A stretch of 64,000 nucleotides of DNA from Synechococcus sp. ATX 2A4. Lineage in GTDB: Bacteria; Cyanobacteriota; Cyanobacteriia; PCC-6307; Cyanobiaceae. The stretch covers positions 168,822-232,821 of the forward strand of contig NZ_JAGQCV010000005.1 in assembly GCF_024346375.1 (NCBI RefSeq), read 5' to 3'. The notes beneath the pieces were generated by a model, which was not told the DNA's origin, made no database searches, and saw nothing but the letters and a program-made list of their open reading frames with translations. Positions 28,255-36,745 of this stretch are shown here, piece by piece (position 1 is the first letter of the stretch; each line of letters opens with the position of its first letter). A program made the position numbers and the translations under genes.

Positions 28255-29421
28255 ATGACCACAGCCGCGACCCTGTCGCCTCCCCCGGTTCTTGAGGCGG
28301 CGGTCACCCCCGGCCTCGACCTGCAGAGCGGTTTCACCACCATCTTGGAAGGTTTCGGCCTCAGCCCCGCTGCGGCCCATCTCATCTGGCTGCCCCTGCC
28401 GATGCTGCTGGTGCTGGTGGCCGCCGTGGTGGGTGTGCTGGTGAACGTCTGGCTGGAGCGCAAGATCTCCGCCGCCGTTCAGCAGCGCATCGGCCCGGAG
28501 TACGCCGGCGCCCTCGGGGTGCTGCAGCCCCTGGCCGATGGCCTCAAGCTGCTTTTCAAGGAAGACGTGATCCCCAAGCGGGCCGATGGCCTGCTGTTCA
28601 CGCTCGGCCCGGTGCTGGTGCTGATCCCCGTGATCCTCTCCTGGCTGGTGGTGCCCTTCGGCCAGAACCTGGTGATCAGCGATGTGGGGGTGGGCATCTT
28701 CCTCTGGATCGCCCTCAGCAGCATCCAGCCGATCGGCCTGCTGATGAGCGGCTACTCCAGCAACAACAAATATTCCCTGCTGGGCGGCCTGCGGGCGGCG
28801 GCCCAGTCGATCAGTTATGAGATCCCCCTCGCCCTGGCCGTGCTGGCCGTGGTGATGATGAGCAATTCGCTCAGCACCGTCGATATCGTCAACCAGCAGA
28901 GCGGCGCCGGCATCCTCAGCTGGAACATCTGGCGCCAGCCAGTGGGCTTCGTGATCTTCTGGATCTGTGCCCTGGCGGAATGCGAGCGCCTCCCCTTCGA
29001 TCTTCCCGAGGCGGAGGAGGAGCTGGTGGCCGGCTACCAAACCGAGTACGCCGGCATGAAGTTTGCCCTCTTCTACCTGGGCAGCTACATCAACCTGGTG
29101 CTTTCCGCCCTGCTGGTGGCGGTGCTCTACCTGGGCGGCTGGGGCTTCCCTGTCCCGGTCGAATGGCTGGCCGGCACCCTTGGCCAGTCGGTGGAGGCTC
29201 CGCTGGTGCAGGTGATCACCGGCTCGGTCGGCATCGTGATGACCGTGCTGAAGGCCTATTTGCTGGTGTTCACCGCCATCCTGCTGCGCTGGACCCTGCC
29301 GCGCGTGCGGATCGACCAGCTGCTGGATCTGGGCTGGAAGTTCCTGCTGCCGATCGCCCTGGTCAATCTCCTGGCCACCGCCGGCCTCAAGCTCGCTTTC
29401 CCTGGCTTTTTCGGCGGTTGA
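28255..29421 (+). CDS. ndhA: NDH-1 subunit A (membrane arm, NuoH type)
   Basis: A 388-residue membrane protein with about eight hydrophobic helices, joining the peripheral and membrane arms of NDH-1 at the quinone site. Conserved segments are [75 protein letters not shown] and [20 protein letters not shown], all typical. A GTG at 28246 is an alternative start three codons earlier. First gene of the ndhA-ndhI-ndhG-ndhE cluster. Confidence 0.97.
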   Translation: MTTAATLSPPPVLEAAVTPGLDLQSGFTTILEGFGLSPAAAHLIWLPLPMLLVLVAAVVGVLVNVWLERKISAAVQQRIGPEYAGALGVLQPLADGLKLLFKEDVIPKRADGLLFTLGPVLVLIPVILSWLVVPFGQNLVISDVGVGIFLWIALSSIQPIGLLMSGYSSNNKYSLLGGLRAAAQSISYEIPLALAVLAVVMMSNSLSTVDIVNQQSGAGILSWNIWRQPVGFVIFWICALAECERLPFDLPEAEEELVAGYQTEYAGMKFALFYLGSYINLVLSALLVAVLYLGGWGFPVPVEWLAGTLGQSVEAPLVQVITGSVGIVMTVLKAYLLVFTAILLRWTLPRVRIDQLLDLGWKFLLPIALVNLLATAGLKLAFPGFFGG

Positions 29422-29533
29422 GCCTGGGGCGGTCCATCATGGGTCCACCGGGTTCATGCCCTGATCCAGGCCCCTTGCCCGCCGGGCCCAACGCTTTCTC
29501 CTCCGTCCCTCCCCCTCGAATTCCGCCACGACC

Positions 29534-30142
29534 ATGTTCGGTTTTCTCCAAAAGGTCGGCGACTACGCCAAGGACGCCGTCGGCGCCGCCAGCGCCATCA
29601 GCCAGGGGCTCTCGGTCACCTTCGATCACCTGCGCCGGCGGCCGATCACGGTGCAGTATCCCTACGAAAAGCTGATTCCCTCGGAGCGCTACCGCGGCCG
29701 CATCCACTTCGAGTTCGATAAGTGCATCGCCTGCGAAGTGTGTGTGCGGGTTTGTCCGATCAACCTACCGGTGGTGGATTGGGCGATGAACAAGCAAACG
29801 AAGAAGAAGGAACTGCGCAACTATTCGATCGATTTCGGAGTCTGCATCTTCTGCGGCAATTGCGTTGAGTATTGCCCCACCAACTGCCTCTCCATGACCG
29901 AGGAGTATGAGCTGGCGGCGTTTGATCGCCACAGCCTCAACTTCGACAACGTCGCGCTCGGTCGCCTGCCCACCAGCGTCACCAGTGATCCTGCTGTGGT
30001 GGCCCTCCGTGAGCTGGCCTATCTGCCCGCCGGCGAGCTTGACCCCCACACCGTGGATGCCGCCAGCCCCCGGGCAGGAAAACTTCCGGAGCAGGTGCTG
30101 GCCGCGTCCAGCCCCGCCACCACCAGCGAGGAGGGGATCTGA
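29534..30142 (+). CDS. ndhI: NDH-1 subunit I (two [4Fe-4S])
   Basis: A 202-residue ferredoxin-like subunit of the peripheral arm. Two cluster-binding motifs are visible: [12 protein letters not shown] (about 65-76) and [12 protein letters not shown] (about 105-116). The N terminus has the typical amphipathic helix ([15 protein letters not shown]). A poorly conserved C-terminal tail of about 55 residues follows. The TGA overlaps the ndhG ATG (TGATG), and the subunits probably are made in stoichiometric ratio. Confidence 0.97.
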   Translation: MFGFLQKVGDYAKDAVGAASAISQGLSVTFDHLRRRPITVQYPYEKLIPSERYRGRIHFEFDKCIACEVCVRVCPINLPVVDWAMNKQTKKKELRNYSIDFGVCIFCGNCVEYCPTNCLSMTEEYELAAFDRHSLNFDNVALGRLPTSVTSDPAVVALRELAYLPAGELDPHTVDAASPRAGKLPEQVLAASSPATTSEEGI

Positions 30143-30771
30143 TGACGATCGCCTCCCTCACCCAGCTGATCTGCTTTGCGGCGCTCTCCATCACCTTGGT
30201 GGTCGGCTCCCTCGGCGTGGTCCTGCTGCCGAACATTGTTTATTCCGCCTTCCTGCTCTGCGGTGTCTTCCTGTCGGTGGCGGGTCTCTATCTGCTGCTG
30301 AATGCCAGCTTCGTGGCCGCCGCCCAGGTGCTTGTTTACGTGGGCGCGGTGAATGTGCTGATCCTGTTCGCGATCATGCTTGTCAACAAGAAGGAAGATC
30401 TGGCCGAGATTCCCCGTCTTGCCTTGAGGCGCCTGCTTTCCGGTGGTGTCTGCCTCGGGCTTTTCCTGCTGCTGCTCCGGGTTGACCTCACCACCCCCTG
30501 GGCCGTTCCCGGTCCGGTTGGGATTGGAGAAGGCGCCACGATCCGGATCGGCGAGCATCTGTTCAGCGATTACCTGCTGCCGTTTGAGCTGGCCTCGGTG
30601 CTGCTGCTGATGTCGATGATCGGCGCGATTGTGCTGGCGCGCCGCGATGTGTTCGGCAGCGATCTGATCACCGGCGAAGACGTGGATCAGGGGCTGATCG
30701 AGAAGGTGCGCCCCCCCCTGCTCCTGGATCCCACCACCCCATCCCCCTCCGCCCTGCAGGAGACCATCTGA
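30142..30771 (+). CDS. ndhG: NDH-1 subunit G (membrane arm, NuoJ type)
   Basis: A 209-residue membrane protein with five expected helices, including [48 protein letters not shown] (with the conserved Glu/Asn-rich segment) and [21 protein letters not shown]. It matches NdhG/NuoJ in order and length. Its start overlaps the ndhI stop and its stop overlaps the ndhE start, so the three genes are translationally coupled. Confidence 0.95.
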   Translation: MTIASLTQLICFAALSITLVVGSLGVVLLPNIVYSAFLLCGVFLSVAGLYLLLNASFVAAAQVLVYVGAVNVLILFAIMLVNKKEDLAEIPRLALRRLLSGGVCLGLFLLLLRVDLTTPWAVPGPVGIGEGATIRIGEHLFSDYLLPFELASVLLLMSMIGAIVLARRDVFGSDLITGEDVDQGLIEKVRPPLLLDPTTPSPSALQETI

Positions 30772-31100
30772 TGCCGATCGAAACGCCCATCGACGTTCCC
30801 CTTCAGGCCTATCTGGTGCTGGCGGCCGTTCTGTTCTGCACGGGGGTGTGGGGGTTGATCAACAGCCGCAACGCCGTCCGGGTGCTGATGAGCATCGAGC
30901 TGATGCTCAATGCGGTCAACATCAATCTGATGGCCTTCTCCAGCTACATCGATGGCCTGGAAATCCGTGGCCAGGTGTTCGCCATCTTCGTGATCACCGT
31001 GGCAGCCGCAGAAGCGGCGGTGGGGCTGGCCATCCTGCTTTCCCTCTACCGCAACCGCGAAACCGTCGACATGGAGCGCTTCAACCTGCTGCGCTGGTAA
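30771..31100 (+). CDS. ndhE: NDH-1 subunit E (membrane arm, NuoK type)
   Basis: A 109-residue protein with three membrane helices, typical for NdhE/NuoK. Conserved residues are visible in [39 protein letters not shown] (the Glu in [11 protein letters not shown] is important for proton transfer) and [17 protein letters not shown]. It ends the ndhA-I-G-E run; NAD kinase follows 13 bases after its stop. Confidence 0.96.
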   Translation: MPIETPIDVPLQAYLVLAAVLFCTGVWGLINSRNAVRVLMSIELMLNAVNINLMAFSSYIDGLEIRGQVFAIFVITVAAAEAAVGLAILLSLYRNRETVDMERFNLLRW

Positions 31101-31113
31101 CGGCTGGTTTTTC

Positions 31114-32040
31114 ATGGAGCTCCAGCGGGTCTGGCTGATTGTTCGTGCCGGCAGCCAGGCTGCTCAGCGCAAGGCCCGCATGTGCGCGGAGGATCTGCGC
31201 AACCAGGGCGTGCATGTGGCAGTGGCCGCCAGCGGCCTGGCCACCAACCCCTTTCCCGGTCTGTTGGCCACCGAACCCCACCTGCCCGACCTCACGGTGG
31301 TGCTCGGCGGCGACGGCACGGTGCTCGGAGCGGCCCGCCATCTGGCGCCCATGCAGGTGCCGATCCTGAGCTTCAACATCGGCGGCCACCTCGGCTTCCT
31401 CACCCACGAGCGCAAGCGCCTGGTGCTCAGCTCTGTCCCCAGCGAAGACAGCCTCTGGCAGCGGCTCCGCGACGACCGCTTCGCGATGGAGCGGCGCATG
31501 ATGCTGGAGGGCCGGGTGGTGCGCAGCGACGGCAGCGTGGATGGCGACCCGACGCACCGCGCCCTCAATGACTTCTACTTCCGGCCCAGCCTCGATGAGG
31601 TGTCGCCCACCTGCGTCCTGGAGCTGGAGATCGACGGCGAAGTGGTGGACCAGTTCCGCGGGGATGGCCTGATCATTGCCACCCCCACCGGCTCCACCGG
31701 CTATTCGATGGCGGCCGGCGGCCCGATCCTCCATCCCGGCATCGATGTGATCGTGGTGAACCCGATCTGCCCGATGAGCCTCTCCAGCCGGCCGATCGTG
31801 GTGCCGCCACGGGCGCTGCTGGCGGTGTGGCCGCTGGGGGAAACCAGCCGGCGGGTGAAGCTGTGGAAAGACGGCGCCCACGCCACCGTGCTTGAGCCCG
31901 GCGACCGCTGTGTGGTGCAGCGCTCCAGCCACGACGCGCTGATGGTGGTGCTCGATCAGAGCCCCTCCTACTACCGCACCCTCAGCCACAAGCTGCACTG
32001 GGCCGGCGACCTCACCGCTGCGGAGCCCTCGCCGAACTAG
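31114..32040 (+). CDS. nadK: NAD kinase
   Basis: A 308-residue ATP-NAD kinase that makes NADP+. The GGDGT motif lies in [16 protein letters not shown], followed by [13 protein letters not shown] and ALNDFYF (NE/D motif), then [26 protein letters not shown]. The length and order of motifs match PpnK. Placed 13 bases downstream of ndhE, it is likely cotranscribed with the NDH-1 subunits. Cyanobacteria carry two NAD kinase paralogues; which one this is cannot be decided here. Confidence 0.94.
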   Translation: MELQRVWLIVRAGSQAAQRKARMCAEDLRNQGVHVAVAASGLATNPFPGLLATEPHLPDLTVVLGGDGTVLGAARHLAPMQVPILSFNIGGHLGFLTHERKRLVLSSVPSEDSLWQRLRDDRFAMERRMMLEGRVVRSDGSVDGDPTHRALNDFYFRPSLDEVSPTCVLELEIDGEVVDQFRGDGLIIATPTGSTGYSMAAGGPILHPGIDVIVVNPICPMSLSSRPIVVPPRALLAVWPLGETSRRVKLWKDGAHATVLEPGDRCVVQRSSHDALMVVLDQSPSYYRTLSHKLHWAGDLTAAEPSPN

Positions 32041-32148
32041 GCCGCCGCTCCACCTGGTGGCGGCCCGACCAGGCCGCCGTCCAACGAGAGGATCGCCCAA
32101 AGTGCCTGCGGCGGCCCATGCTGGAGGCGTTGGCCCCGGAGCACAGCG

Positions 32149-32703
32149 TTGGCCCTGGAGATCGAGCGGCGCTTCCTGGTGCGTGGCGACGGCTGGCGGC
32201 ATCAGCTGCGTTGGAGCCGCCAGCTGCAACAGGGGTACCTCACGCGAGCAGCTGCGGGTGTCACCGTGCGGGTGCGCCTGGGGGAAGACACCGGCAGCGG
32301 CCAGGCCCGCCTGACGATCAAGGCCGCGGCCGCCGGCATCGCCCGCCATGAGTTCGAATACCCGATTCCTGCCGCCGATGGGGAGGCGTTGCTGGCCTTG
32401 GCGGCCCACCGCCTCAGCAAGACCCGCCATCGCCTTGATCTGCCTGGCGGTGACTGGGTAGTGGATGTTTTCGAGCCTCCGAATGCACCGCTGGTGCTGG
32501 CGGAAGTAGAGCTGGAGCGGGCCGATCAACCGCTTGTGGTGCCGCCTTGGTGCTCCTTGGAAGTCACTGGCCGCCTGGAGCTGAGCAATGCCTCCCTGTC
32601 GATCACCCCGCTGTCGCAGTGGCCTGCGGCCGAGCGCCGGGCCGTGCTGGTGGCGATGGACCTCAGTGACCCGGCGATGGGACCGGCAGGTGGCAGCAGT
32701 TGA
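32149..32703 (+). CDS. CYTH-domain protein (triphosphate tunnel enzyme type)
   Basis: A 184-residue CYTH protein. The first strand is LEIERRFLV, where the classic ExExK signature reads ExExR, followed by GYLTRAAAGVTVRVRLG, ARLTIKAA, EFEYPIP, KTRHRL and LAEVELERADQPLVVP (typical last strands). Members hydrolyse triphosphates or make cAMP; single-domain bacterial ones are generally triphosphatases. The start is a TTG at 32149. The last 41 bases overlap the opposing pedR gene. Confidence 0.87.
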   Translation: MALEIERRFLVRGDGWRHQLRWSRQLQQGYLTRAAAGVTVRVRLGEDTGSGQARLTIKAAAAGIARHEFEYPIPAADGEALLALAAHRLSKTRHRLDLPGGDWVVDVFEPPNAPLVLAEVELERADQPLVVPPWCSLEVTGRLELSNASLSITPLSQWPAAERRAVLVAMDLSDPAMGPAGGSS

Positions 32704-32938
32704 AGCCGTCCCGGCAGATCTTGCCGTTGTCCATCGCCCAGTTCAGCAACGCTACCCGGTTCTTCGCGCCGGTTTTGGTGAAGATGTTGCTGACGTGATT
32801 GTCGACGGTGCGCTTGCTGATCATCAGCTGCTCACCGATTTCCTGATTGGTGAGGCCGGTGGCCACCAGGCTGATGATCTCGAGCTCCCGTTCGGATAAG
32901 CCGGATCGCGGTGCGCTGAGGTCGTCTCGAACGGACAT
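32663..32938 (-). CDS. pedR: PedR-like LuxR-type redox regulator
   Basis: A 91-residue protein composed almost entirely of a LuxR-type HTH: LSERELEIISLVATGLTNQEIGEQLMISKRTVDNHVSNIFTKTG spans about residues 14-57 (SxRExEV core plus recognition helix), then a short C-terminal tail with cysteines at 75, 81 and 82. The size and the C-terminal cysteine match PedR of Synechocystis (Ssl0564), which senses photosynthetic electron flow through thioredoxin. I use the ATG at 32938; an alternative frame start is at 32965. It lacks a receiver domain. Confidence 0.85.
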   Translation of the reverse strand: MSVRDDLSAPRSGLSERELEIISLVATGLTNQEIGEQLMISKRTVDNHVSNIFTKTGAKNRVALLNWAMDNGKICRDGFNCCHLPVPSPGH

Positions 32939-32998
32939 CAACGCACTCCGCCTGATTGGACACATCCTAGACAGCCCTTGACGGGCCTCCCCTCACGC

Positions 32999-33937
32999 AT
33001 GATGGGCGCTGGTTGTTTCCCGGTTGTCGTGCTGCTGCAACGGGCCATCGCGCGTGGAGCGTTCACGGTCACGGCGGAAGTGATGCCGCCCAGGGGCGGA
33101 GATCCCAGCCGCACCCTGGCGGTGGCCAAGCTGCTGAAGGGGCGGGTCCATGCGGTCAATGTCACCGACGGGAGCCGGGCGGTGATGCGCATGAGCAGCC
33201 TGGCCCTCTGCCGGCTGCTGCTCGATGCGGGGCTCGAACCGGTGCTGCAGCTGGCCTGCAGGGATCGCAACCGCATTGCCCTGCAGGCGGAGCTGTTGGG
33301 CGCTCATGCCCTGGGCATCCGCAACCTGCTTTGCCTCACAGGCGACCCAGTGCGGGCCGGCGATCAGCCGAAGGCAAGGCCGGTGAATGAATTGGAGGCG
33401 GTGCGGCTGTTGCAGCAGGTGAGTGATTTCAATGCTGGCCGCGACCCGCTGGGGGGCGCACTCCCCGATGGCCCCACCGCCCTGTTCGCCGGTGCCGCCG
33501 CCGATCCCCAGTCCCCCAGCTGGAGCGGTCTGCGCCGTCGCCTAGGCCGCAAGCAGGCTGCCGGCGCGCAGTTTCTTCAGACCCAGATGGTGATGGAGGC
33601 CAGTGTGCTGCGCCGCTTCTGCGACGAGATCGCCGCGCCGCTGGGCCTGCCGGTGCTGGCAGGGGTGTTCCTGCTCAAATCCGCCCGCAACGCCGAATTC
33701 ATCAACCGCGTGGTGCCCGGCGCCTCTATCCCCCAGCACGTGATCGATCGTCTGGCGGCGGCGGCCGATCCGGCCAGCGAGGGGATCCGAATCGCGGCGG
33801 AGCAGGTGACCAGCTTCCGCGAGATCGCCCAAGGGGTCCACCTGATGGCCGTGAAGGCCGAAGAGCGGATCCCCAGCATCCTCAGCCTCGCCGGCATCGA
33901 GGCGATCGACCCGGTCACGGCCTGCCCATCGGCTTGA
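32999..33937 (+). CDS. metF: Methylenetetrahydrofolate reductase
   Basis: A 312-residue flavoprotein of the MTHFR barrel family that reduces 5,10-CH2-THF to 5-methyl-THF for methionine synthesis. Motifs: FTVTAEVMPPRGGD, HAVNVTDGSRAVMRMSS, PVLQLACRDRNRIALQAELLGAHALGIRNLLCLTGDP and AGAQFLQTQMVM (substrate-contact Gln/Thr in the typical place). A second ATG three bases downstream is equally likely. The intervening segment PTALFAGAAADPQSPSW is part of a variable loop. The gene has 60 bases between it and pedR. Confidence 0.88.
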   Translation: MMGAGCFPVVVLLQRAIARGAFTVTAEVMPPRGGDPSRTLAVAKLLKGRVHAVNVTDGSRAVMRMSSLALCRLLLDAGLEPVLQLACRDRNRIALQAELLGAHALGIRNLLCLTGDPVRAGDQPKARPVNELEAVRLLQQVSDFNAGRDPLGGALPDGPTALFAGAAADPQSPSWSGLRRRLGRKQAAGAQFLQTQMVMEASVLRRFCDEIAAPLGLPVLAGVFLLKSARNAEFINRVVPGASIPQHVIDRLAAAADPASEGIRIAAEQVTSFREIAQGVHLMAVKAEERIPSILSLAGIEAIDPVTACPSA

Positions 33938-34021
33938 GGCTGGGGGCTCGGTTTGAGGCTGGAGGCCTGGCCGCTGGTGCCTGATGAGGTTGGCGCCTCC
34001 GTCTCCGTCTCTGCCTCCGGC

Positions 34022-35209
34022 TCAGTCGCCGCGCTGGCTGGCGGTGAGATCGTTGCCCAGCAGATCGGCGAGGGCCTTCTGCTCAGGGGAGGGCAGGGCC
34101 ACGTCCTGGCGGCGCACATCAGTGATCAGCCAGTCGAGGGCGGCCTCCTGGAGGTCGAAATGATCACCGTTGCGATCCACGCAGTAACGGCCAAACACCA
34201 GCTTTTCGGTGAGCCGGACCCCGGCCCCGATGCGGGAGTAATCGAAGATAATCGAGTTGTCGATCGTGGCCCCCTCGCAGATGTGGCAGCTCGGGCCGAT
34301 CATGGCCGGGCCGATGATCGTGACCCCCGCTTCGATCCTGCTCATCCCGCCCACGTAAATCGGCCCCTGCACGTTGATCTTGTCCCAGTCGGCGGCCACA
34401 TTCAGGCCGGTGAACACCCCGGGCCGCACCTCCCGGCCTGGGATTGAAACCTTGCGAACCTTGCCCAGCAGCACGCTGCGGATCGCCTGCCAGTAATCCG
34501 GCACCTTGCCGATGTCGACCCATTCGAAATCCATGGGCAGGGCGTAGAACGGGGCCCCTGCTGCCACGAGGCGAGGAAACAGATCTGCGCCGATGTCGAA
34601 GGGCACGCCAGCAGGAATGTGGTCGAGCACCTGGGGCTCAAAGATGTAGATCCCGGTGTTGATCATGTCGCTGGCAGCCTCTTCCACAGAAGGCTTCTCC
34701 TGGAAAGAGAGCACCCGCGAGTTGTCGTCGGTGACCACCACGCCGTAGCTGCTCACCTGATCTTTCGGCACCCGCTTGGTGATCAGGCTGGCCACGGCCC
34801 CTTTCTCCTTGTGCCGCCGCACCGCCTCCGTGAGGTCGAGGTCGATCAGGGCGTCACCGCAAAGCACCACGAAGGTGTCGTCAAAGAAGGGCTGAAAGGT
34901 CTGAATTTTCTTGATGCCGCCCGCAGAACCCATCGCTTCGCCGATCAGTTCGCCGTCGTCTTGAATGCGGCCTTCGAAGCTGTAGGCGATCTCCACGCCG
35001 AAGCGCTGCCCATCGCGGAAATAGTTCTCGATCTCTGCCGCCAGGTGCGACACATTGACCATGACCTCGTTGAACCCATGCTCCCGGAGCAACTCCAGCA
35101 GAAACTCCATCACGGGTTTCTGCAGGATCGGGATCATCGGCTTGGGGATCGTGTGGGTGATGGGCCTCACCCGTGTCCCCTTGCCGGCTGCGAGGATCAT
35201 CGCCTTCAT
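34022..35209 (-). CDS. NDP-sugar pyrophosphorylase with left-handed beta helix
   Basis: A 395-residue nucleotidyltransferase. The N-terminal catalytic domain shows the pyrophosphorylase loop ILAAGKGTRVRPIT and KPMIPILQKPVMEFLLE, then VVLCGDALIDLD (metal Asp) and SFQEKPSVEEA. After residue 250 a repeated V/I-x-G-P pattern (VQGPIYVGG, VTIIGPAMIG, CHICEGATIDN) indicates a left-handed parallel beta helix. Such proteins include mannose-1-phosphate guanylyltransferases and glucose-1-phosphate transferases; the sugar is not decided. Start ATG 35209 (MKAMILAAGK), with a second candidate ATG at 35239. Confidence 0.82.
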   Translation of the reverse strand: MKAMILAAGKGTRVRPITHTIPKPMIPILQKPVMEFLLELLREHGFNEVMVNVSHLAAEIENYFRDGQRFGVEIAYSFEGRIQDDGELIGEAMGSAGGIKKIQTFQPFFDDTFVVLCGDALIDLDLTEAVRRHKEKGAVASLITKRVPKDQVSSYGVVVTDDNSRVLSFQEKPSVEEAASDMINTGIYIFEPQVLDHIPAGVPFDIGADLFPRLVAAGAPFYALPMDFEWVDIGKVPDYWQAIRSVLLGKVRKVSIPGREVRPGVFTGLNVAADWDKINVQGPIYVGGMSRIEAGVTIIGPAMIGPSCHICEGATIDNSIIFDYSRIGAGVRLTEKLVFGRYCVDRNGDHFDLQEAALDWLITDVRRQDVALPSPEQKALADLLGNDLTASQRGD

Positions 35210-35257
35210 GGGCGCTTTACTGCTCGGTTGGTTCTGCATGCACCTTAAGTAAGGGTG

Positions 35258-36172
35258 TCAGGCTGCCAGTGCTGGCCGAGCCGGCAACGGAGCTGGCACG
35301 GCCGGCCAGGTGGCTGTGGCGGCAGCTGGTTCGACACCATGCGCGGCGATGGCTTCGGCGGGGAGGGCGCCGTCGGCCTCAAGGGCACGGCGCAGGTGCA
35401 GGGGCCCGAACAGGCCCTCCTCCTGCTGCAGATCGATGTGTCCCTGCGAACAGAGGAACAACAGCGCCCAGAACACCCCCACCCGGTCGTGATCAAGATC
35501 GGGCGGCGCTGCGCCTTTCCAGGCCTCCACCAACGCCTCGAAGTTCACCCACTCCAAAGCCACTGGCCATCGCTGCAGGAAAAGGCTGAGGGCGGCGGTG
35601 GTTTCCGGCAGTTTTTCCCGGTGGGCCAGCGCGCTCACCTGCTCGATCGCGTCGCGTTCGCTGTAAGGGCGGCTGCGCGGCTTGTGGCGCCGCTGGCCGC
35701 CGTCGCTCTCCAGCCGCTCGGCGATATCTTCCAGCTGGCGGATCAACTCACCGAGGCTCACCGGCCGCTGCAGCGGCGGCGGCGCCACCGGCCGGCGCCA
35801 GAGGTGCCGCTCCAGGCGGTGGGGCAGCTGGATGCCCAGCAACCAGCCCTCCTCGCCCGGATCTTCGCCTTCGCAGGGATCGTTGATCAGGGCAATGGGC
35901 GGAAAGGTCTGACGTTCCAGCACCTCGGCCTTGAGCCCCACCAGCACCGACGCCGCCAGAAACGCTTCGCTGGTGGCGGCGAGATCCTGCTCGTAGCTTC
36001 CGCCTTGGCCAGCGTTGAGGGCCACCAGGCGCGGCACCTCGATGCGTTGACGCAGCTGATCGAGGAAGCCGTCCACCACGGCAATCACATCGACATCCCA
36101 GGGGTCGAGGTCACCCCGCTCGGCCGCCTCCTGAAGCAGGCGGATCGCCAGCCTGGCGCCTGCGTTCGGCAC
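35258..36172 (-). CDS. scpA: Segregation and condensation protein A
   Basis: A 304-residue kleisin of the SMC-ScpAB complex. The N-terminal domain has ARLAIRLLQEAAERGDLDPWDVDVIAVVDGFLDQL, the family start that binds the SMC neck, and the C-terminal winged helix has VGVFWALLFLCSQGHIDLQQEEGLFGPLHLR. A central linker with charged residues is less conserved. I chose the GTG at 36172 since upstream sequence lacks conservation and the coding frame of the neighbour ends at 36216. The 3' tail is Ala/Pro-rich. Confidence 0.8.
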   Translation of the reverse strand: MPNAGARLAIRLLQEAAERGDLDPWDVDVIAVVDGFLDQLRQRIEVPRLVALNAGQGGSYEQDLAATSEAFLAASVLVGLKAEVLERQTFPPIALINDPCEGEDPGEEGWLLGIQLPHRLERHLWRRPVAPPPLQRPVSLGELIRQLEDIAERLESDGGQRRHKPRSRPYSERDAIEQVSALAHREKLPETTAALSLFLQRWPVALEWVNFEALVEAWKGAAPPDLDHDRVGVFWALLFLCSQGHIDLQQEEGLFGPLHLRRALEADGALPAEAIAAHGVEPAAATATWPAVPAPLPARPALAA

Positions 36173-36215
36173 AGTTTCCCCCGATCTGCCGGAAACGTAC
36201 CCGGTCTGAGGTTGC

Positions 36216-36587
36216 TCAGCCAGCAGAATCAGCCGCGGCCGTTGCCCCTGAACTTTCTCCGGCGGCCGGCAACAGGGCGAGCTGGGCATCAACCGTGGCC
36301 CGATAGCGCTGCAGGTCGTCCTCCAGCTCGCGGATCCGCACCTGCTGGGCATCGATCTCGGTGCGGTCCTGCATCAATTCCACCTTCTTCACCACGCCGA
36401 TCCACACGGCGAACACCCAGGCAGCGGCGGCGCCGACGCCACACACCACCAGCAACAGGGCTGCCAACGGCAAGGTGACCGCAGCTCCTGGCAGGAAGCG
36501 CACGGTGGTGGGCTCGGTGTTCTCCAGCGTGAACATCACCGTGGCGAGGCCGAAACTGAAGATCAGCAGAAAATTCAGCTGTCGCAT
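36216..36587 (-). CDS. LapA-domain (DUF1049) membrane protein
   Basis: A 123-residue protein with two N-terminal membrane helices (LNFLLIFSFGLATVMFTL and LPLAALLLVVCGVGAAAAWVFAVW) separated by NTEPTTVRFLP, the LapA/DUF1049 pattern, followed by a charged coiled-coil region of about 35 residues (VELMQDRTEIDAQQVRIRELEDDL). LapA proteins relate to lipopolysaccharide assembly in proteobacteria; the cyanobacterial role is unclear. It lies upstream of scpA on the same strand, 43 bases apart. Confidence 0.85.
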   Translation of the reverse strand: MRQLNFLLIFSFGLATVMFTLENTEPTTVRFLPGAAVTLPLAALLLVVCGVGAAAAWVFAVWIGVVKKVELMQDRTEIDAQQVRIRELEDDLQRYRATVDAQLALLPAAGESSGATAAADSAG

Positions 36588-36745
36588 GGCTCGTGGTGGG
36601 TCGGGGCTCTGGATGGAGATCTCACAGGGTCATGGCCGGTGCCGGCCACCGCCAGGGGATCCCGCCGACCAGTTTGCGGCACTTGAGCGGAATTGGGCGC
36701 AAGCCTTCGCACAGTGCTGCTGGTGCTGGTGGAGCCGGCAGGGGC

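Noticed and set aside
26974..29040. 688-codon open frame on the minus strand across gltA and ndhA
   Set aside because: It lies antisense to two certain genes; the translation is His/Gln/Gly-rich with no domain, the usual result of strong third-position GC bias.
31081..32529. 482-codon open frame antisense to nadK and the CYTH gene
   Set aside because: Covers two well-supported genes on the other strand and resembles no protein family.
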